Source: Thalassolituus maritimus (lineage in GTDB: Bacteria > Pseudomonadota > Gammaproteobacteria > Pseudomonadales > Oceanobacteraceae). From it: DNA of 64,000 bases. The stretch covers positions 1-64,000 of the forward strand of contig CAJWBH010000008.1 in the NCBI GenBank assembly GCA_913019975.1, read 5' to 3'. Positions 8,403-17,435 of the stretch are shown here, piece by piece. Every line of letters starts with the position of its first letter. The stretch's first letter is position 1. The notes beneath the pieces were generated by a model. That model made no database searches, had not been told where the DNA came from, and saw only the letters and a list, made by a program, of their open reading frames with translations. The position numbers and the translations under genes are program-made.

Positions 8403-9377
8403 GTGAAAACAGGTATGACGAGCATTCGCAAAAAATCCTGGTTACTGAACATCGCCCGCTGGTTCGATTCCTACGCAGGCAGCGATGCGCCCATGACCAG
8501 TACGCAATTTAACTGGGTTCGGGTCATTCCGTTTCTGATCCTTCACCTGGCTTGTTTTGCTGCATTCTGGACTGGCGTGAGCACCGTCGCTCTGGTGACC
8601 TGCCTCGGCCTGTTCTGGCTGAGGATGTTTGCTATTACGGCGTTTTATCATCGCTACTTTGCCCATCGCAGCTACAAAACAAACCGCTTCTGGCAGTTTA
8701 TATTTGCTTTGCTCGGCAATATGTCAGCACAGCGCGGGCCACTCTGGTGGGCAGCACATCATCGTGCGCACCATCAGCACTCGGATACGGAAGAAGACCT
8801 GCACTCGCCTGTTCAGCGCGGGTTCTGGTGGAGTCACATGGGTTGGTTCACCTGCGATGCAAGCTTCAAAACTCAATTGCATAGAATCAAAGATTTCGCG
8901 CGCTTCCCTGAGCTTAAATTTCTCGACCGCTATGACGGCTTCGCGCCATTACTGCTGATCGTGATTCTATATGTCTCAGGAGAGCTGATGGCGGCCTTCG
9001 CTCCCGGCCTCAATACCAATGGCGCCCAGATGGTCGTCTGGGGCTTTGTTATCTCCACCGTCATTCTTTTTCACTCGACAGTGACCATTAATTCGCTCGG
9101 CCATATCTGGGGCTCTCGTCGCTTCAAGACCAAAGACGACAGCCGCAATAACGGTGTCCTCGCCTTGCTGACGTTGGGCGAAGGCTGGCACAACAACCAC
9201 CACCGCTGGGCAGTATCGGCCCGCCAGGGATTCTACTGGTGGGAGATCGATATCACCTACATGATACTCAAAGCAATGAGTTGGGTCGGGATCGTTCACA
9301 GCCTCAATCCTGTTCCTGCTCATGTTCTGAAGGAGGGGCGTAATGGACAACAAGCGCATTCCAGCCACAACGAGTAA
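8403..9377 (+). CDS. Membrane fatty-acid desaturase (delta-9 acyl-CoA type)
   Basis: Three histidine boxes mark a di-iron membrane desaturase: HRYFAH (83-88), HHRAHHQH (119-126) and HNNHH (263-267). Hydrophobic segments lie around residues 43-80 and 180-225. Bacterial proteins of this type introduce a delta-9 double bond into saturated acyl chains. The first possible start is GTG 8403; an ATG at 8415 would shorten it by four residues and both are acceptable. Its position between photolyase and a cyclopropane-synthase-type methyltransferase suggests it supplies unsaturated chains for later modification. It overlaps the next gene by 35 bases. Confidence 0.9.
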   Translation: MKTGMTSIRKKSWLLNIARWFDSYAGSDAPMTSTQFNWVRVIPFLILHLACFAAFWTGVSTVALVTCLGLFWLRMFAITAFYHRYFAHRSYKTNRFWQFIFALLGNMSAQRGPLWWAAHHRAHHQHSDTEEDLHSPVQRGFWWSHMGWFTCDASFKTQLHRIKDFARFPELKFLDRYDGFAPLLLIVILYVSGELMAAFAPGLNTNGAQMVVWGFVISTVILFHSTVTINSLGHIWGSRRFKTKDDSRNNGVLALLTLGEGWHNNHHRWAVSARQGFYWWEIDITYMILKAMSWVGIVHSLNPVPAHVLKEGRNGQQAHSSHNE

Positions 9378-9840
9378 GACAGCAGGGGCACATACAACAG
9401 ACTCCCGGCTAGCTGCTTTTTACAAGCTCTATAACACACTCGGCCCAGAAACCGCGGGGACACAGAAGCTACGGCGTTGCCTGGCGGAGGTCTACCACCC
9501 GGATATCATTTTCAGTGACCCGATGCACCGCATACTGGGCATTGATGCGCTGGAAAAATACTTTGAAGGCCTGTACGAAAATATCACGTACATCGATTTT
9601 CAGTTTCACAAAGCCTGGGTCGACTCTGATGAAGGCTCAGTGCACTGGACGATGCGTTATCGTCACCCACGACTGAAAGCCGGCAAACACGATATTAAGG
9701 TCGATGGCGTCTCTCTGCTGCGCTGGAAAGATAACCTGGTGATCCAGCATCAGGACATTTTCGACGCAGGCAGCCTGCTTTACGAACATCTGCCAGTGCT
9801 CGGCTGGCTAATCCACAAACTGAAGGAGCGCATGGCATGA
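9343..9840 (+). CDS. NTF2/SnoaL-like protein
   Basis: The 165-residue protein has the cone-shaped NTF2 fold pattern: an N-terminal helix with LAAFYKLYNTLG, then YHPDIIFSDPMHRILGIDAL, and beta strands ending in WKDNLVIQHQDIFD. Members bind small hydrophobic ligands or act as isomerases or cyclases, and no specific substrate can be given. AGGAGG lies seven bases before the ATG. The gene starts inside the end of the desaturase and overlaps the following SDR gene by ATGA. Its presence in photolyase/lipid operons of other proteobacteria supports a shared pathway. Confidence 0.75.
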   Translation: MDNKRIPATTSKTAGAHTTDSRLAAFYKLYNTLGPETAGTQKLRRCLAEVYHPDIIFSDPMHRILGIDALEKYFEGLYENITYIDFQFHKAWVDSDEGSVHWTMRYRHPRLKAGKHDIKVDGVSLLRWKDNLVIQHQDIFDAGSLLYEHLPVLGWLIHKLKERMA

Positions 9841-10658
9841 CACAGGCACCTCCACTCAGTCAGCAGGTGATATGGCTGACAGGCGCATCCTCGGGTATCG
9901 GAGAAGCGTTGACGGATGAACTCGCACCGCGTTGCAAAGCGCTTTTCATCAGCGCCCGCTCTGAAGAAAAGCTGCGCCCTCTGGCGGCAAAGCATTCCAA
10001 TGTGACCGTTATTACCGCTGATATCACAGACGAAAGCAGCCTTCATGAAGCAGCGTCTACCATTGAAAAAGCGCATGGGCATCTGGACACCCTGATCGCA
10101 AATGCTGGGACTTGCGAATACGTCGACGTCACTGATTTTGATACGCAATTGTTTCGACGGGTTTTTGAAACCAATGTGATGGGACTGGTCAACACCACCG
10201 CTGCCGCTTTACCACTGCTTCAGAAAAGCCAACGAGGCTATCTGGTCGGCGTTGGTAGCAGCGTCTCTATGCTTGCCATGCCACGCGCACAAGCTTATGG
10301 CGCGAGCAAAGCAGCAGTCGCACATTTTCTGGAAAGTATGAAAGCCGATCTCAAGGCCATGGATATCGACGTGTCTCTGGTCAGCCCGGGCTTCGTCAAA
10401 ACACCACTGACAGACGCAAACGACTTTCCTATGCCAATGCGCATCAGCGCTGAGCAAGCAGCAGAAGAGATCGTAAAAGGCGTTGAGAAGCGCCAATGGC
10501 ACATACACTTTCCGAAAGGGTTTACCCGTATTCTTTGGTTTATCGGGCAATTGCCCGCTTTTCTTCGCCACAGGATCACGGCTCAGATGTCCCGTACTGA
10601 TGAAGCGCTGCTGCAACAGGGAAAACGACAGATAAAACAACAGGAATCTGATTCATGA
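9837..10658 (+). CDS. Short-chain dehydrogenase/reductase
   Basis: This is a classical SDR with the NAD(P) motif TGASSGIG (15-22), NAG at 89-91, catalytic serine around 141-142, and YGASK with Tyr154 and Lys158. Arg at position 41 (SARSEEK) favours NADPH. Members of this operon type are thought to act on modified membrane acyl chains, but the substrate here is unknown. It is coupled on both sides by ATGA overlaps. Confidence 0.88.
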   Translation: MTQAPPLSQQVIWLTGASSGIGEALTDELAPRCKALFISARSEEKLRPLAAKHSNVTVITADITDESSLHEAASTIEKAHGHLDTLIANAGTCEYVDVTDFDTQLFRRVFETNVMGLVNTTAAALPLLQKSQRGYLVGVGSSVSMLAMPRAQAYGASKAAVAHFLESMKADLKAMDIDVSLVSPGFVKTPLTDANDFPMPMRISAEQAAEEIVKGVEKRQWHIHFPKGFTRILWFIGQLPAFLRHRITAQMSRTDEALLQQGKRQIKQQESDS

Positions 10659-11917
10659 ATAAACGCGTCGCAATCATTGGTTCAGGTATCGCAGGATTAA
10701 CCTGTGCCTGGTTATTAAGAGAGAAGTACGATGTCTCTCTTTATGAAGCAAATGACTATGCCGGTGGTCATACTCAAACGACAGACGTTGAGGTTAACGG
10801 CACCAGCTGGCCAGTAAACACCGGGTTTATCGTATACAACGACTGGACGTACCCGAACTTTATCCGCCTTATGGATTTGCTCGGTGTTAAAAGTGAAGAG
10901 TCGGACATGAGTTTCAGCGTAAAGTGCGAGCAGTCAGGGCTTGAGTACAATGGCCATACCCTTAATACATTGTTCGCTCAACGCAGAAATATTTTAAAGC
11001 CTTCATTCTGGGGCATGATCCGCGACATTCTGAAATTCAATAAAGAAACCCGGGAAGAGCTCGCTAATAACAGAGTCGATCAGTCTGAAACGCTCGGCGG
11101 TTACCTGCAGCGGAAAGGCTACGGCGAAGCTTTCAGAACAAAATACATCATTCCTATGGGGGCCGCAGTCTGGTCAGCCAGTGAAGAAATGATGATGCAA
11201 TTCCCGGTCTATTTTTTCCTTCGCTTTTTCAATAACCATGGCATGTTGAGTGTTGATGAACGCCCGCAGTGGCGGGTCATTTCGAACGGCTCGCGCAGTT
11301 ATGTGACACGCATACTCGAAGATCTGCCCGAAGATCAGGTTCATCTGAATACGCCAATTGACGGCGTCAGCCGCTCTGCAGACGGTGTCATCGTCAGCAG
11401 TCACCGGGGGCATGAGCACTTTGATGAGGTGATTTTTGCCTGCCACAGTGATCAGGCACTGGGAATGCTGAAAGACGCGACCAGCGATGAGAAGGATATT
11501 CTCGGTGCTATTCCCTACAAGATGAACGATGTCGTTCTGCACACAGATAAAACCATTCTGCCCCAGCGTCGATTGGCATGGGCCTCCTGGAATTATCATA
11601 TTGGAGAGGAAAGTCAGGATTCGGTCGCCGTCACCTACTACATGAATCGCTTACAGAATTTCGATGACGCACCGGTCGATTTTTGTGTCACGCTGAATAA
11701 AACAGAAGCGATTGATCCCGATAAAATTATTCGACAGTTCCGCTACGCACATCCGGTGTTTACTCTCGAGGGTATGGCCGCACAACACAGACATAGTGAA
11801 ATCAGCGGCAAAAATCACTCTCATTTTTGTGGCGCTTACTGGTTTAACGGTTTCCACGAGGACGGTGTGAAAAGTGCTCTGCGTGTGACGGAAGCGTTGG
11901 GAGTTCCTCTGCCATGA
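10655..11917 (+). CDS. FAD-dependent amine-oxidase-like oxidoreductase (COG2907)
   Basis: The FAD-binding motif GSGIAG is at residues 9-14, followed by YEANDYAGGHTQTT, the GGH form typical of COG2907 proteins that accompany cyclopropane-synthase-like methyltransferases. Its 420 aa are normal. The family is required for methylated or furan fatty-acid formation in some alphaproteobacteria, where it acts as a desaturase/oxidase on acyl chains. I infer a similar role here from its neighbours. ATGA overlaps occur with both adjoining genes. Confidence 0.85.
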   Translation: MNKRVAIIGSGIAGLTCAWLLREKYDVSLYEANDYAGGHTQTTDVEVNGTSWPVNTGFIVYNDWTYPNFIRLMDLLGVKSEESDMSFSVKCEQSGLEYNGHTLNTLFAQRRNILKPSFWGMIRDILKFNKETREELANNRVDQSETLGGYLQRKGYGEAFRTKYIIPMGAAVWSASEEMMMQFPVYFFLRFFNNHGMLSVDERPQWRVISNGSRSYVTRILEDLPEDQVHLNTPIDGVSRSADGVIVSSHRGHEHFDEVIFACHSDQALGMLKDATSDEKDILGAIPYKMNDVVLHTDKTILPQRRLAWASWNYHIGEESQDSVAVTYYMNRLQNFDDAPVDFCVTLNKTEAIDPDKIIRQFRYAHPVFTLEGMAAQHRHSEISGKNHSHFCGAYWFNGFHEDGVKSALRVTEALGVPLP

Positions 11918-12816
11918 GCATGACCCAGAGTGCAATATTTACCGGCACAGTTCGTCACAGGCGTTTTCATCCAGTTAAACACGCCCTGAATTACCGCGCT
12001 TTTATGGTGTGGCTGAATCTGGATGAGGCGGACGATGTGCTCCACCGCTCTGCACTCTGGGGGCAATCCCGCTTTTCTCTTGCGCGCTTTCGTCGCGAGG
12101 ACTACTTTTCACTGCCTGACCTACCACATCAATCAACAGCGGATAACCTTAAGCTGCACGTCTGTGAAGCCTTCCGGCGCGAAACAGGTATGGAGCCGGA
12201 GCAGATCTGTATGATGACCAATCTGCGCTATTTCGGTTATCTGATTAACCCAGTGACCTTCTATTACGCCTACGATGCTGATGGCAAACATCTGGGTATT
12301 CTTTCTGAGATTACCAATACTCCATGGGATGAGCGGTTTCACTACACACTGCTCAGCCAGCAGGCGGCCAGTCATGCAACCGCCACGCATGCCACCCCGG
12401 AAGAGAAATTTCGCGGAATAAAGCCAGAACATACTCAACAACATGCAGATGGCCACCAGCGCCATCGTTATCGGTTCAATAAAGTTTTTCATGTATCGCC
12501 ATTTAATCCGCTGGATATGACGTATATCTGGAGCATGCCAGAAGTGACGGACGACTGCCTGATTCATATGCAGACGATGAATCAGGGCAGGCTCGACTTC
12601 GATGCCACGATGACTATAAACAGACAGCCCATGACATCGAAAACGATGCGCAGAACCTTGCTTCAGTACCCCTTTATGACCATGAAGGTGGTTTGGGGAA
12701 TTTACAGCAATGCGTTGCGTCTCTGGCTGAAGAAAAGCCCTTTTTACGATCACCCTGAAAATGATCCCGAGCAGGACCATAAAAAATCTATCGCCCCACG
12801 ACAGGAGCACTTATGA
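11914..12816 (+). CDS. DUF1365 protein
   Basis: The protein contains the DUF1365 landmarks: GTVRHRRFHPVKHALNYRAF at the N-terminus, FGYLINPVTFYYAYD in the middle and KVFHVSPFNPLDMTY, followed by a C-terminal TLLQYPFMTMKVVWGIY segment. No enzymatic role has been shown for the family. It almost always lies between a COG2907 oxidoreductase and a cyclopropane-synthase-like methyltransferase, exactly as here. ATGA overlaps join it to both neighbours. A role in membrane-lipid modification is inferred from that linkage. Confidence 0.9.
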   Translation: MSMTQSAIFTGTVRHRRFHPVKHALNYRAFMVWLNLDEADDVLHRSALWGQSRFSLARFRREDYFSLPDLPHQSTADNLKLHVCEAFRRETGMEPEQICMMTNLRYFGYLINPVTFYYAYDADGKHLGILSEITNTPWDERFHYTLLSQQAASHATATHATPEEKFRGIKPEHTQQHADGHQRHRYRFNKVFHVSPFNPLDMTYIWSMPEVTDDCLIHMQTMNQGRLDFDATMTINRQPMTSKTMRRTLLQYPFMTMKVVWGIYSNALRLWLKKSPFYDHPENDPEQDHKKSIAPRQEHL

Positions 12817-14063
12817 AAACACTGACAGTGACCGCCGAAAATATGCCCTGGATTGATCGTTTCTGCCGTAATGGGCTGATCGATACGCTTCAGAAACTTC
12901 ACACTGGATCTCTGGAAATTGTCGAGGGTGATAACACGTTGCAGTTCGGTAAAGCCGGATCAGACATGCACTCACGCATCGAGATTCTGGACAGCGAGGC
13001 CTACCGCAGCATTGCACTGAACGGCAGCGTCGGCGCTGGTGAATCCTACATGACCGGTGACTGGACCTGCTCAGATCTCCCGATGCTGATCCGGATTCTG
13101 TCCCGTAATAAAGACGTCGTTGATCAGATAGACAGTGGCTTGGCGAACCTGGGTAAGTTTGCCCTTAAATGGCTGCACTCACTCAACCGCAACACTGAAA
13201 AAGGTTCACGACGCAATATCGCGGCACACTATGATCTCGGCAACGATATGTTTGAACTCTTCCTTGATCCGACCATGATGTATTCCAGTGGTATATTCCC
13301 GAGTGCAGATGCCACTATGGAAGAAGCGTCAGTGTATAAACTGGACCGTATCTGCAAAAAGCTCGACCTGCAGCCAACAGATCACCTGGTGGAAATTGGT
13401 ACCGGCTGGGGAAGCATGGCCATCCACGCGGCGAAACATTACGGCTGTAAGGTAACCACAACGACTATTTCCGAACAGCAATACGCCTGGGCCGAGAAGA
13501 AGGTCAAAGCGGAAGGCCTGGAAGACAAAATTACCCTACTCAAAAAAGACTACCGTGCACTCGAAGGTGAATACGACAAGCTTGTTTCTATCGAGATGAT
13601 TGAAGCCGTGGGCTGGGAATATCTGGATACCTACACAGCGACTATAAGCCGACTTCTGAAGCCTGAAGGTATCGCCCTGATTCAGGCGATCACAATTGAA
13701 GATCAACGTTACGAGCAAGCGAAAAAAGACGTCGATTTTATTAAGCGTTACATCTTCCCTGGCAGTTTTATTCCTTGTGTGACCGCTATTCAGAATTCAT
13801 TCACACAGTGTACCGATATGAAAATGGCACACATGGAGGATATTACGCCCCACTATGCCCGCACACTTGATGCCTGGAGAAAGCGCTTCCTCGCCAACAA
13901 GAAAGCCATCATGGCTAAGGGATATGGCGAAGACTTTATTCGCCTCTGGGATTTCTACTTCGCGTACTGTGAGGGAGGGTTCGCTGAGCGGGTTATTGGT
14001 GATGTGCATCTGATGTTCGCCAAACCACTCAATCGCAGTGAACCGGTACTTGGTAACCTCTGA
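12813..14063 (+). CDS. Cyclopropane-fatty-acyl-phospholipid synthase family methyltransferase
   Basis: The SAM-binding motif VEIGTGWG spans 193-200, preceded by the family segment AAHYDLGNDMF (137-147), which packs against the acyl chain. Enzymes of this family transfer a methyl group to the double bond of phospholipid acyl chains, giving cyclopropane, methyl-branched or furan precursors. The 416 aa are slightly longer than E. coli Cfa. With the desaturase and two oxidoreductases upstream it could form a complete path for photo-protective lipid modification. It is coupled to DUF2878 by TGATG. Confidence 0.92.
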   Translation: MKTLTVTAENMPWIDRFCRNGLIDTLQKLHTGSLEIVEGDNTLQFGKAGSDMHSRIEILDSEAYRSIALNGSVGAGESYMTGDWTCSDLPMLIRILSRNKDVVDQIDSGLANLGKFALKWLHSLNRNTEKGSRRNIAAHYDLGNDMFELFLDPTMMYSSGIFPSADATMEEASVYKLDRICKKLDLQPTDHLVEIGTGWGSMAIHAAKHYGCKVTTTTISEQQYAWAEKKVKAEGLEDKITLLKKDYRALEGEYDKLVSIEMIEAVGWEYLDTYTATISRLLKPEGIALIQAITIEDQRYEQAKKDVDFIKRYIFPGSFIPCVTAIQNSFTQCTDMKMAHMEDITPHYARTLDAWRKRFLANKKAIMAKGYGEDFIRLWDFYFAYCEGGFAERVIGDVHLMFAKPLNRSEPVLGNL

Positions 14064-14590
14064 TGTCTGCGTCTCAGCTGAAGATCATTAATGCCGTGGC
14101 GTTCCAGCTTTGCTGGTTTGCGTGTGTACTGGGAGGCAGCCTGTGGGCGCTCCCTGCTGTACTGGCATTTATGATCTGGCACCGACAGATCGCGACCAGA
14201 GCAGAATGGCTGTTTATCTCGATACTCAGTCTCTGTGGTATTGCTTTGGACACAGTCTGGTATCAACTCGGGATCTTCAGCTTTGATAACTACTCCATGC
14301 CGGTTATTCCAGCCTGGCTCGCGCTGCTATGGCTCGCCTTTGCTTCGACGCTATTCCATTCGCTATACGTAATCTTCTCCAGAATCTGGCTCATTGTGCC
14401 TCTGGCTGCGATATCCGCCCCGATCAGCTACTACGCAGGTCAGGAGTTCGGAGCCATCGTCCTTGGCAGCAACGCCCTTTGGGTCATTTCAGCGTCCTGG
14501 GGCAGCCTGATGCTGATTGCCTCACTTGCACATTCGCATCAGTTTCCTTCAGAAATATCATCCACGACTCAGAGGAAAAGCCGTGATTAA
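14063..14590 (+). CDS. DUF2878 integral membrane protein
   Basis: A 175-residue protein with about five hydrophobic segments. The run QLCWFACVLGG near residue 12 and LDTVWYQLGIFSF near 70 match the DUF2878 pattern. The function of the family is unknown; it is often the gene after a cyclopropane-synthase-like methyltransferase. Its start codon shares a base with the stop of that gene, and it overlaps the next by eight bases. Confidence 0.8.
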   Translation: MSASQLKIINAVAFQLCWFACVLGGSLWALPAVLAFMIWHRQIATRAEWLFISILSLCGIALDTVWYQLGIFSFDNYSMPVIPAWLALLWLAFASTLFHSLYVIFSRIWLIVPLAAISAPISYYAGQEFGAIVLGSNALWVISASWGSLMLIASLAHSHQFPSEISSTTQRKSRD

Positions 14591-15281
14591 GTATCTTACG
14601 ACGGCCTTATTAGTTTCTTTATCCAGCCTGCTGACCGCGGAAGAATCGGTTCTATCTTACCGAGGTGATGCATTCAGTCTGGAGGGCGGCGAACTTCTTT
14701 ATACGGAATATCACGAGTTAACCACTAAAGACGGCCGGCCTGTTGCCCGTGAGACCCGCTATCAGACACCAAACACTGAAGAGTTCGCACAAAAACAGAA
14801 TCAATACGGTGAAAATCCGGCCACACCCAACTTTAACCTCAACGACACACGCTATGACTACTCTGAAGAGGTAACCTACAGCAATGGTAAGTGGCGTGTC
14901 AGTTACAGTGAACCTGATGAGTCAGATAAAGGGACACTCGGGTCACCAGATTACACTCCGGTCATTGATGCAGGCTTCGATGAGTTTGTACGCTCGGAGT
15001 GGCCAAAGTTGCTGGAGGACAAAACCGTCCGGTTTTCGTTCGCGGTACCTTCAAGGCTGGAGTGGGTTAATTTCCGTCTGATTCCTCTGCAGCGTGAAGA
15101 GGGAAAGCTCACAGTCGAAATGCGGTTGAGCTCCAGGCTCCTGTCCTGGCTTCTTGAGCCAGTTGAGCTGACTTATGATGAAAAAACTCAGCGACTCCTG
15201 ACCTACCGTGGCCTTACGAATATCAGAGATAAGGACGGCGAGGGCATCAAAGCTGAAATCCGATACACTTACCCGGATTAA
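14583..15281 (+). CDS. Exported hypothetical protein of the photolyase operon
   Basis: I choose the GTG at 14583: it follows an AGAGGAAAAG ribosome site and gives a clean signal peptide (MIKYLTTALLVSLSSLLTAEE). A longer in-frame start inside DUF2878 gives no sensible N-terminus. The mature part (about 215 aa) is rich in beta strands and acidic and tyrosine residues, like a periplasmic or outer-membrane lipid-handling protein. I do not recognise the family. It sits between the membrane protein DUF2878 and a TonB receptor, so a cell-envelope role is likely. Confidence 0.7.
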   Translation: MIKYLTTALLVSLSSLLTAEESVLSYRGDAFSLEGGELLYTEYHELTTKDGRPVARETRYQTPNTEEFAQKQNQYGENPATPNFNLNDTRYDYSEEVTYSNGKWRVSYSEPDESDKGTLGSPDYTPVIDAGFDEFVRSEWPKLLEDKTVRFSFAVPSRLEWVNFRLIPLQREEGKLTVEMRLSSRLLSWLLEPVELTYDEKTQRLLTYRGLTNIRDKDGEGIKAEIRYTYPD

Positions 15282-15304
15282 ACGACGACTAAAAGGAAAG
15301 GAAG

Positions 15305-17329
15305 ATGCGTCCGTTTGCAGTTCCACTGATCATTGCCATCAGCGCTCAGGCCGTACAGCTTCACGCAGAGGTCACGCTGGATAAAGTGACCACCACCGGA
15401 GAGGAAGTCGAATCTCCGCGACCTACCACAGAAAAATTATTAAAAATCCCGGGCGCCGGTAATGATCCGCTCAGAGCTTTGGAGGCGCTTCCGGGTGTCG
15501 TCTTTGGCAATGGACGCGAAGCCGCACCCGCCGTGCGCGGATCATCGCCCGACGATAACGCCTACTACCTCGATTTTCTGCCAGTCGGTTATCTCTTTCA
15601 TAACGACGGCTCAAGCATCGTCAATGACGCTCTGGTCGAAGGTTTTGAGCTCTACCCTGCGGCCTTTGGCCCGGAATTTAATAATGCCACCGGCGCAGTG
15701 ATCACCGCAGATTCCCGCTCGCCCTATTTTGACGACCAGCAGACCATCGTCGACTTAAGCTTGTTACGCGCTGGGGTTCTGTTTGATGTTCCCGTCAATG
15801 AATCCAATGCCGCATTTCTGAGCGCTCGCATGAGCCTGTTTCAGTACTATCTCGAAAACCTGGTCGATGACGAGGATTTCGAATTCACTACGGTGCCTGA
15901 ATTTTACGACTATCAGGGCGCATGGGAATACCGACCGGATTCCGTGTCTGCGCTTCGTTTCCAGGCCATTGGTGCCCGGGATAAAGCCGGCTTCGATTTC
16001 CCCGAAGACTCTGATTTTGTTCAGCAGGACCCCGCACTCAGCGGTGGGCTGGAGGCCGAACAATACTTTAATAGTCAGGGCGTTGTTTACGAGCGCTTTT
16101 TTTCTTCGGGTCTGAGCATGAAAACCGGTATATCTCAACTTGAGGAGAGCTTCGAGTTCAGTATCGGGCAAGGCAATTTTATTGATGCCAAAAGCAATCG
16201 TTACGGTCTGCGCTCGCAGTTTATTTATCCGGTTTCCCTTTCTCATGAACTTCAGTTCGGTGCTGAATATTCGGAACAGAACATCAACTACAAAGGTCGC
16301 TTTTCCGCACCACCCTGTGATGAGTTCTCCAGCGATTGCCGTCTTGTTACGGCGACGGAGGAATTAACGGGCTCCGGAAATTTTGTAATACGCGAATTCA
16401 ACGCCAATCTGGCTGACCAGTGGAACATTCTTCCCTGGTGGCAGCTGACCCCCGGCGTGCTCGCCTCCTATAATGAATTTACCGAAAACACGTACGCAGA
16501 GCCGCGACTGGAAAGCCGCATTCAGGTTGCACTGCCACTGACATGGACGCTTGGCTTTGGCGAGTACCATGCTTTGTCGGGCAACCCCGGGCAGTACACG
16601 CCGGAATTCGGAAACCCAGACATCAACGAAACCCGTTCGACACACTACGAAACAGGCCTCGAGTATCAGATCAGAGGCGGCCTCAACCTGACGTCCGAAC
16701 TCTACTACAAAGACATTACAGACATTGTCGTGTCACGCGCCCCGCAAAATAACTACCCCGGCCTGACGACTGAGGAATATAACGCTCTGCCGCGCTATAC
16801 CAATGACGGCAGTGGCGAGTCCTGGGGAGTGGAAACTCTCCTCAACGCGGACTACAGCGACCGCTGGTATGGCTGGGTCTCTCTCACTCTCTCACGCACT
16901 GAGCGGAGTAATGACATCACCGATGAGAACTTCCGCTACTCCTACGATAAACCCATCGTAATAAACGCCGTCGGCAATTATCGCTGGAATGACCGCTGGA
17001 CCTTCGGCCTGAAGTGGCGCTACGAGAGCGGACAACTCGTGACTCCACTTGAGGGCGTTGAAGAAGACGATGACACCCCCGGCCTGTTCAATCCGATTTA
17101 TGGCGACCCATTCTCAGAGCGGCTTCCGGCTTACCACCGCCTCGACTTCAGAGCAGACCGTGCCTACCAGTTCAGTCGCTGGAGTATGGACCTCTACTTT
17201 GAGGTGATTAACCTTTATGCCCGGGAAAACGTCGTAGGCTACCGTTACCTGAATGCCGACTACAGCGAGCGTGAGGAGGTCAACGACCTGCCTCCGATTG
17301 CTTCCTTTGGTGTTCGTATGGTCTTCTGA
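15305..17329 (+). CDS. TonB-dependent outer-membrane receptor, last gene of the photolyase operon
   Basis: The protein has a signal peptide (MRPFAVPLIIAISAQAVQLHAE), a plug domain at about 30-150 with LLKIPGAGNDPLRALEALPGVV, and a beta-barrel that ends with an aromatic residue (RMVF). The AGGAAAGGAAG ribosome site and 23-base gap place it in the same transcript. At 674 aa it is compact for this class. The ligand is unknown. A receptor at the end of a light/lipid operon is unusual and suggests uptake of a light-related cofactor or export/scavenging of an altered lipid; this is speculation. Confidence 0.88.
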   Translation: MRPFAVPLIIAISAQAVQLHAEVTLDKVTTTGEEVESPRPTTEKLLKIPGAGNDPLRALEALPGVVFGNGREAAPAVRGSSPDDNAYYLDFLPVGYLFHNDGSSIVNDALVEGFELYPAAFGPEFNNATGAVITADSRSPYFDDQQTIVDLSLLRAGVLFDVPVNESNAAFLSARMSLFQYYLENLVDDEDFEFTTVPEFYDYQGAWEYRPDSVSALRFQAIGARDKAGFDFPEDSDFVQQDPALSGGLEAEQYFNSQGVVYERFFSSGLSMKTGISQLEESFEFSIGQGNFIDAKSNRYGLRSQFIYPVSLSHELQFGAEYSEQNINYKGRFSAPPCDEFSSDCRLVTATEELTGSGNFVIREFNANLADQWNILPWWQLTPGVLASYNEFTENTYAEPRLESRIQVALPLTWTLGFGEYHALSGNPGQYTPEFGNPDINETRSTHYETGLEYQIRGGLNLTSELYYKDITDIVVSRAPQNNYPGLTTEEYNALPRYTNDGSGESWGVETLLNADYSDRWYGWVSLTLSRTERSNDITDENFRYSYDKPIVINAVGNYRWNDRWTFGLKWRYESGQLVTPLEGVEEDDDTPGLFNPIYGDPFSERLPAYHRLDFRADRAYQFSRWSMDLYFEVINLYARENVVGYRYLNADYSEREEVNDLPPIASFGVRMVF

Positions 17330-17435
17330 GCATGCAAATTGGATACAAAATGCAGTCAATTGTCTCATATATCTTTTCAATTGCTGTTTTTATGGCCATA
17401 CTGTCCAAAGCTAAAACTCAAGGAACACTCAGCCC

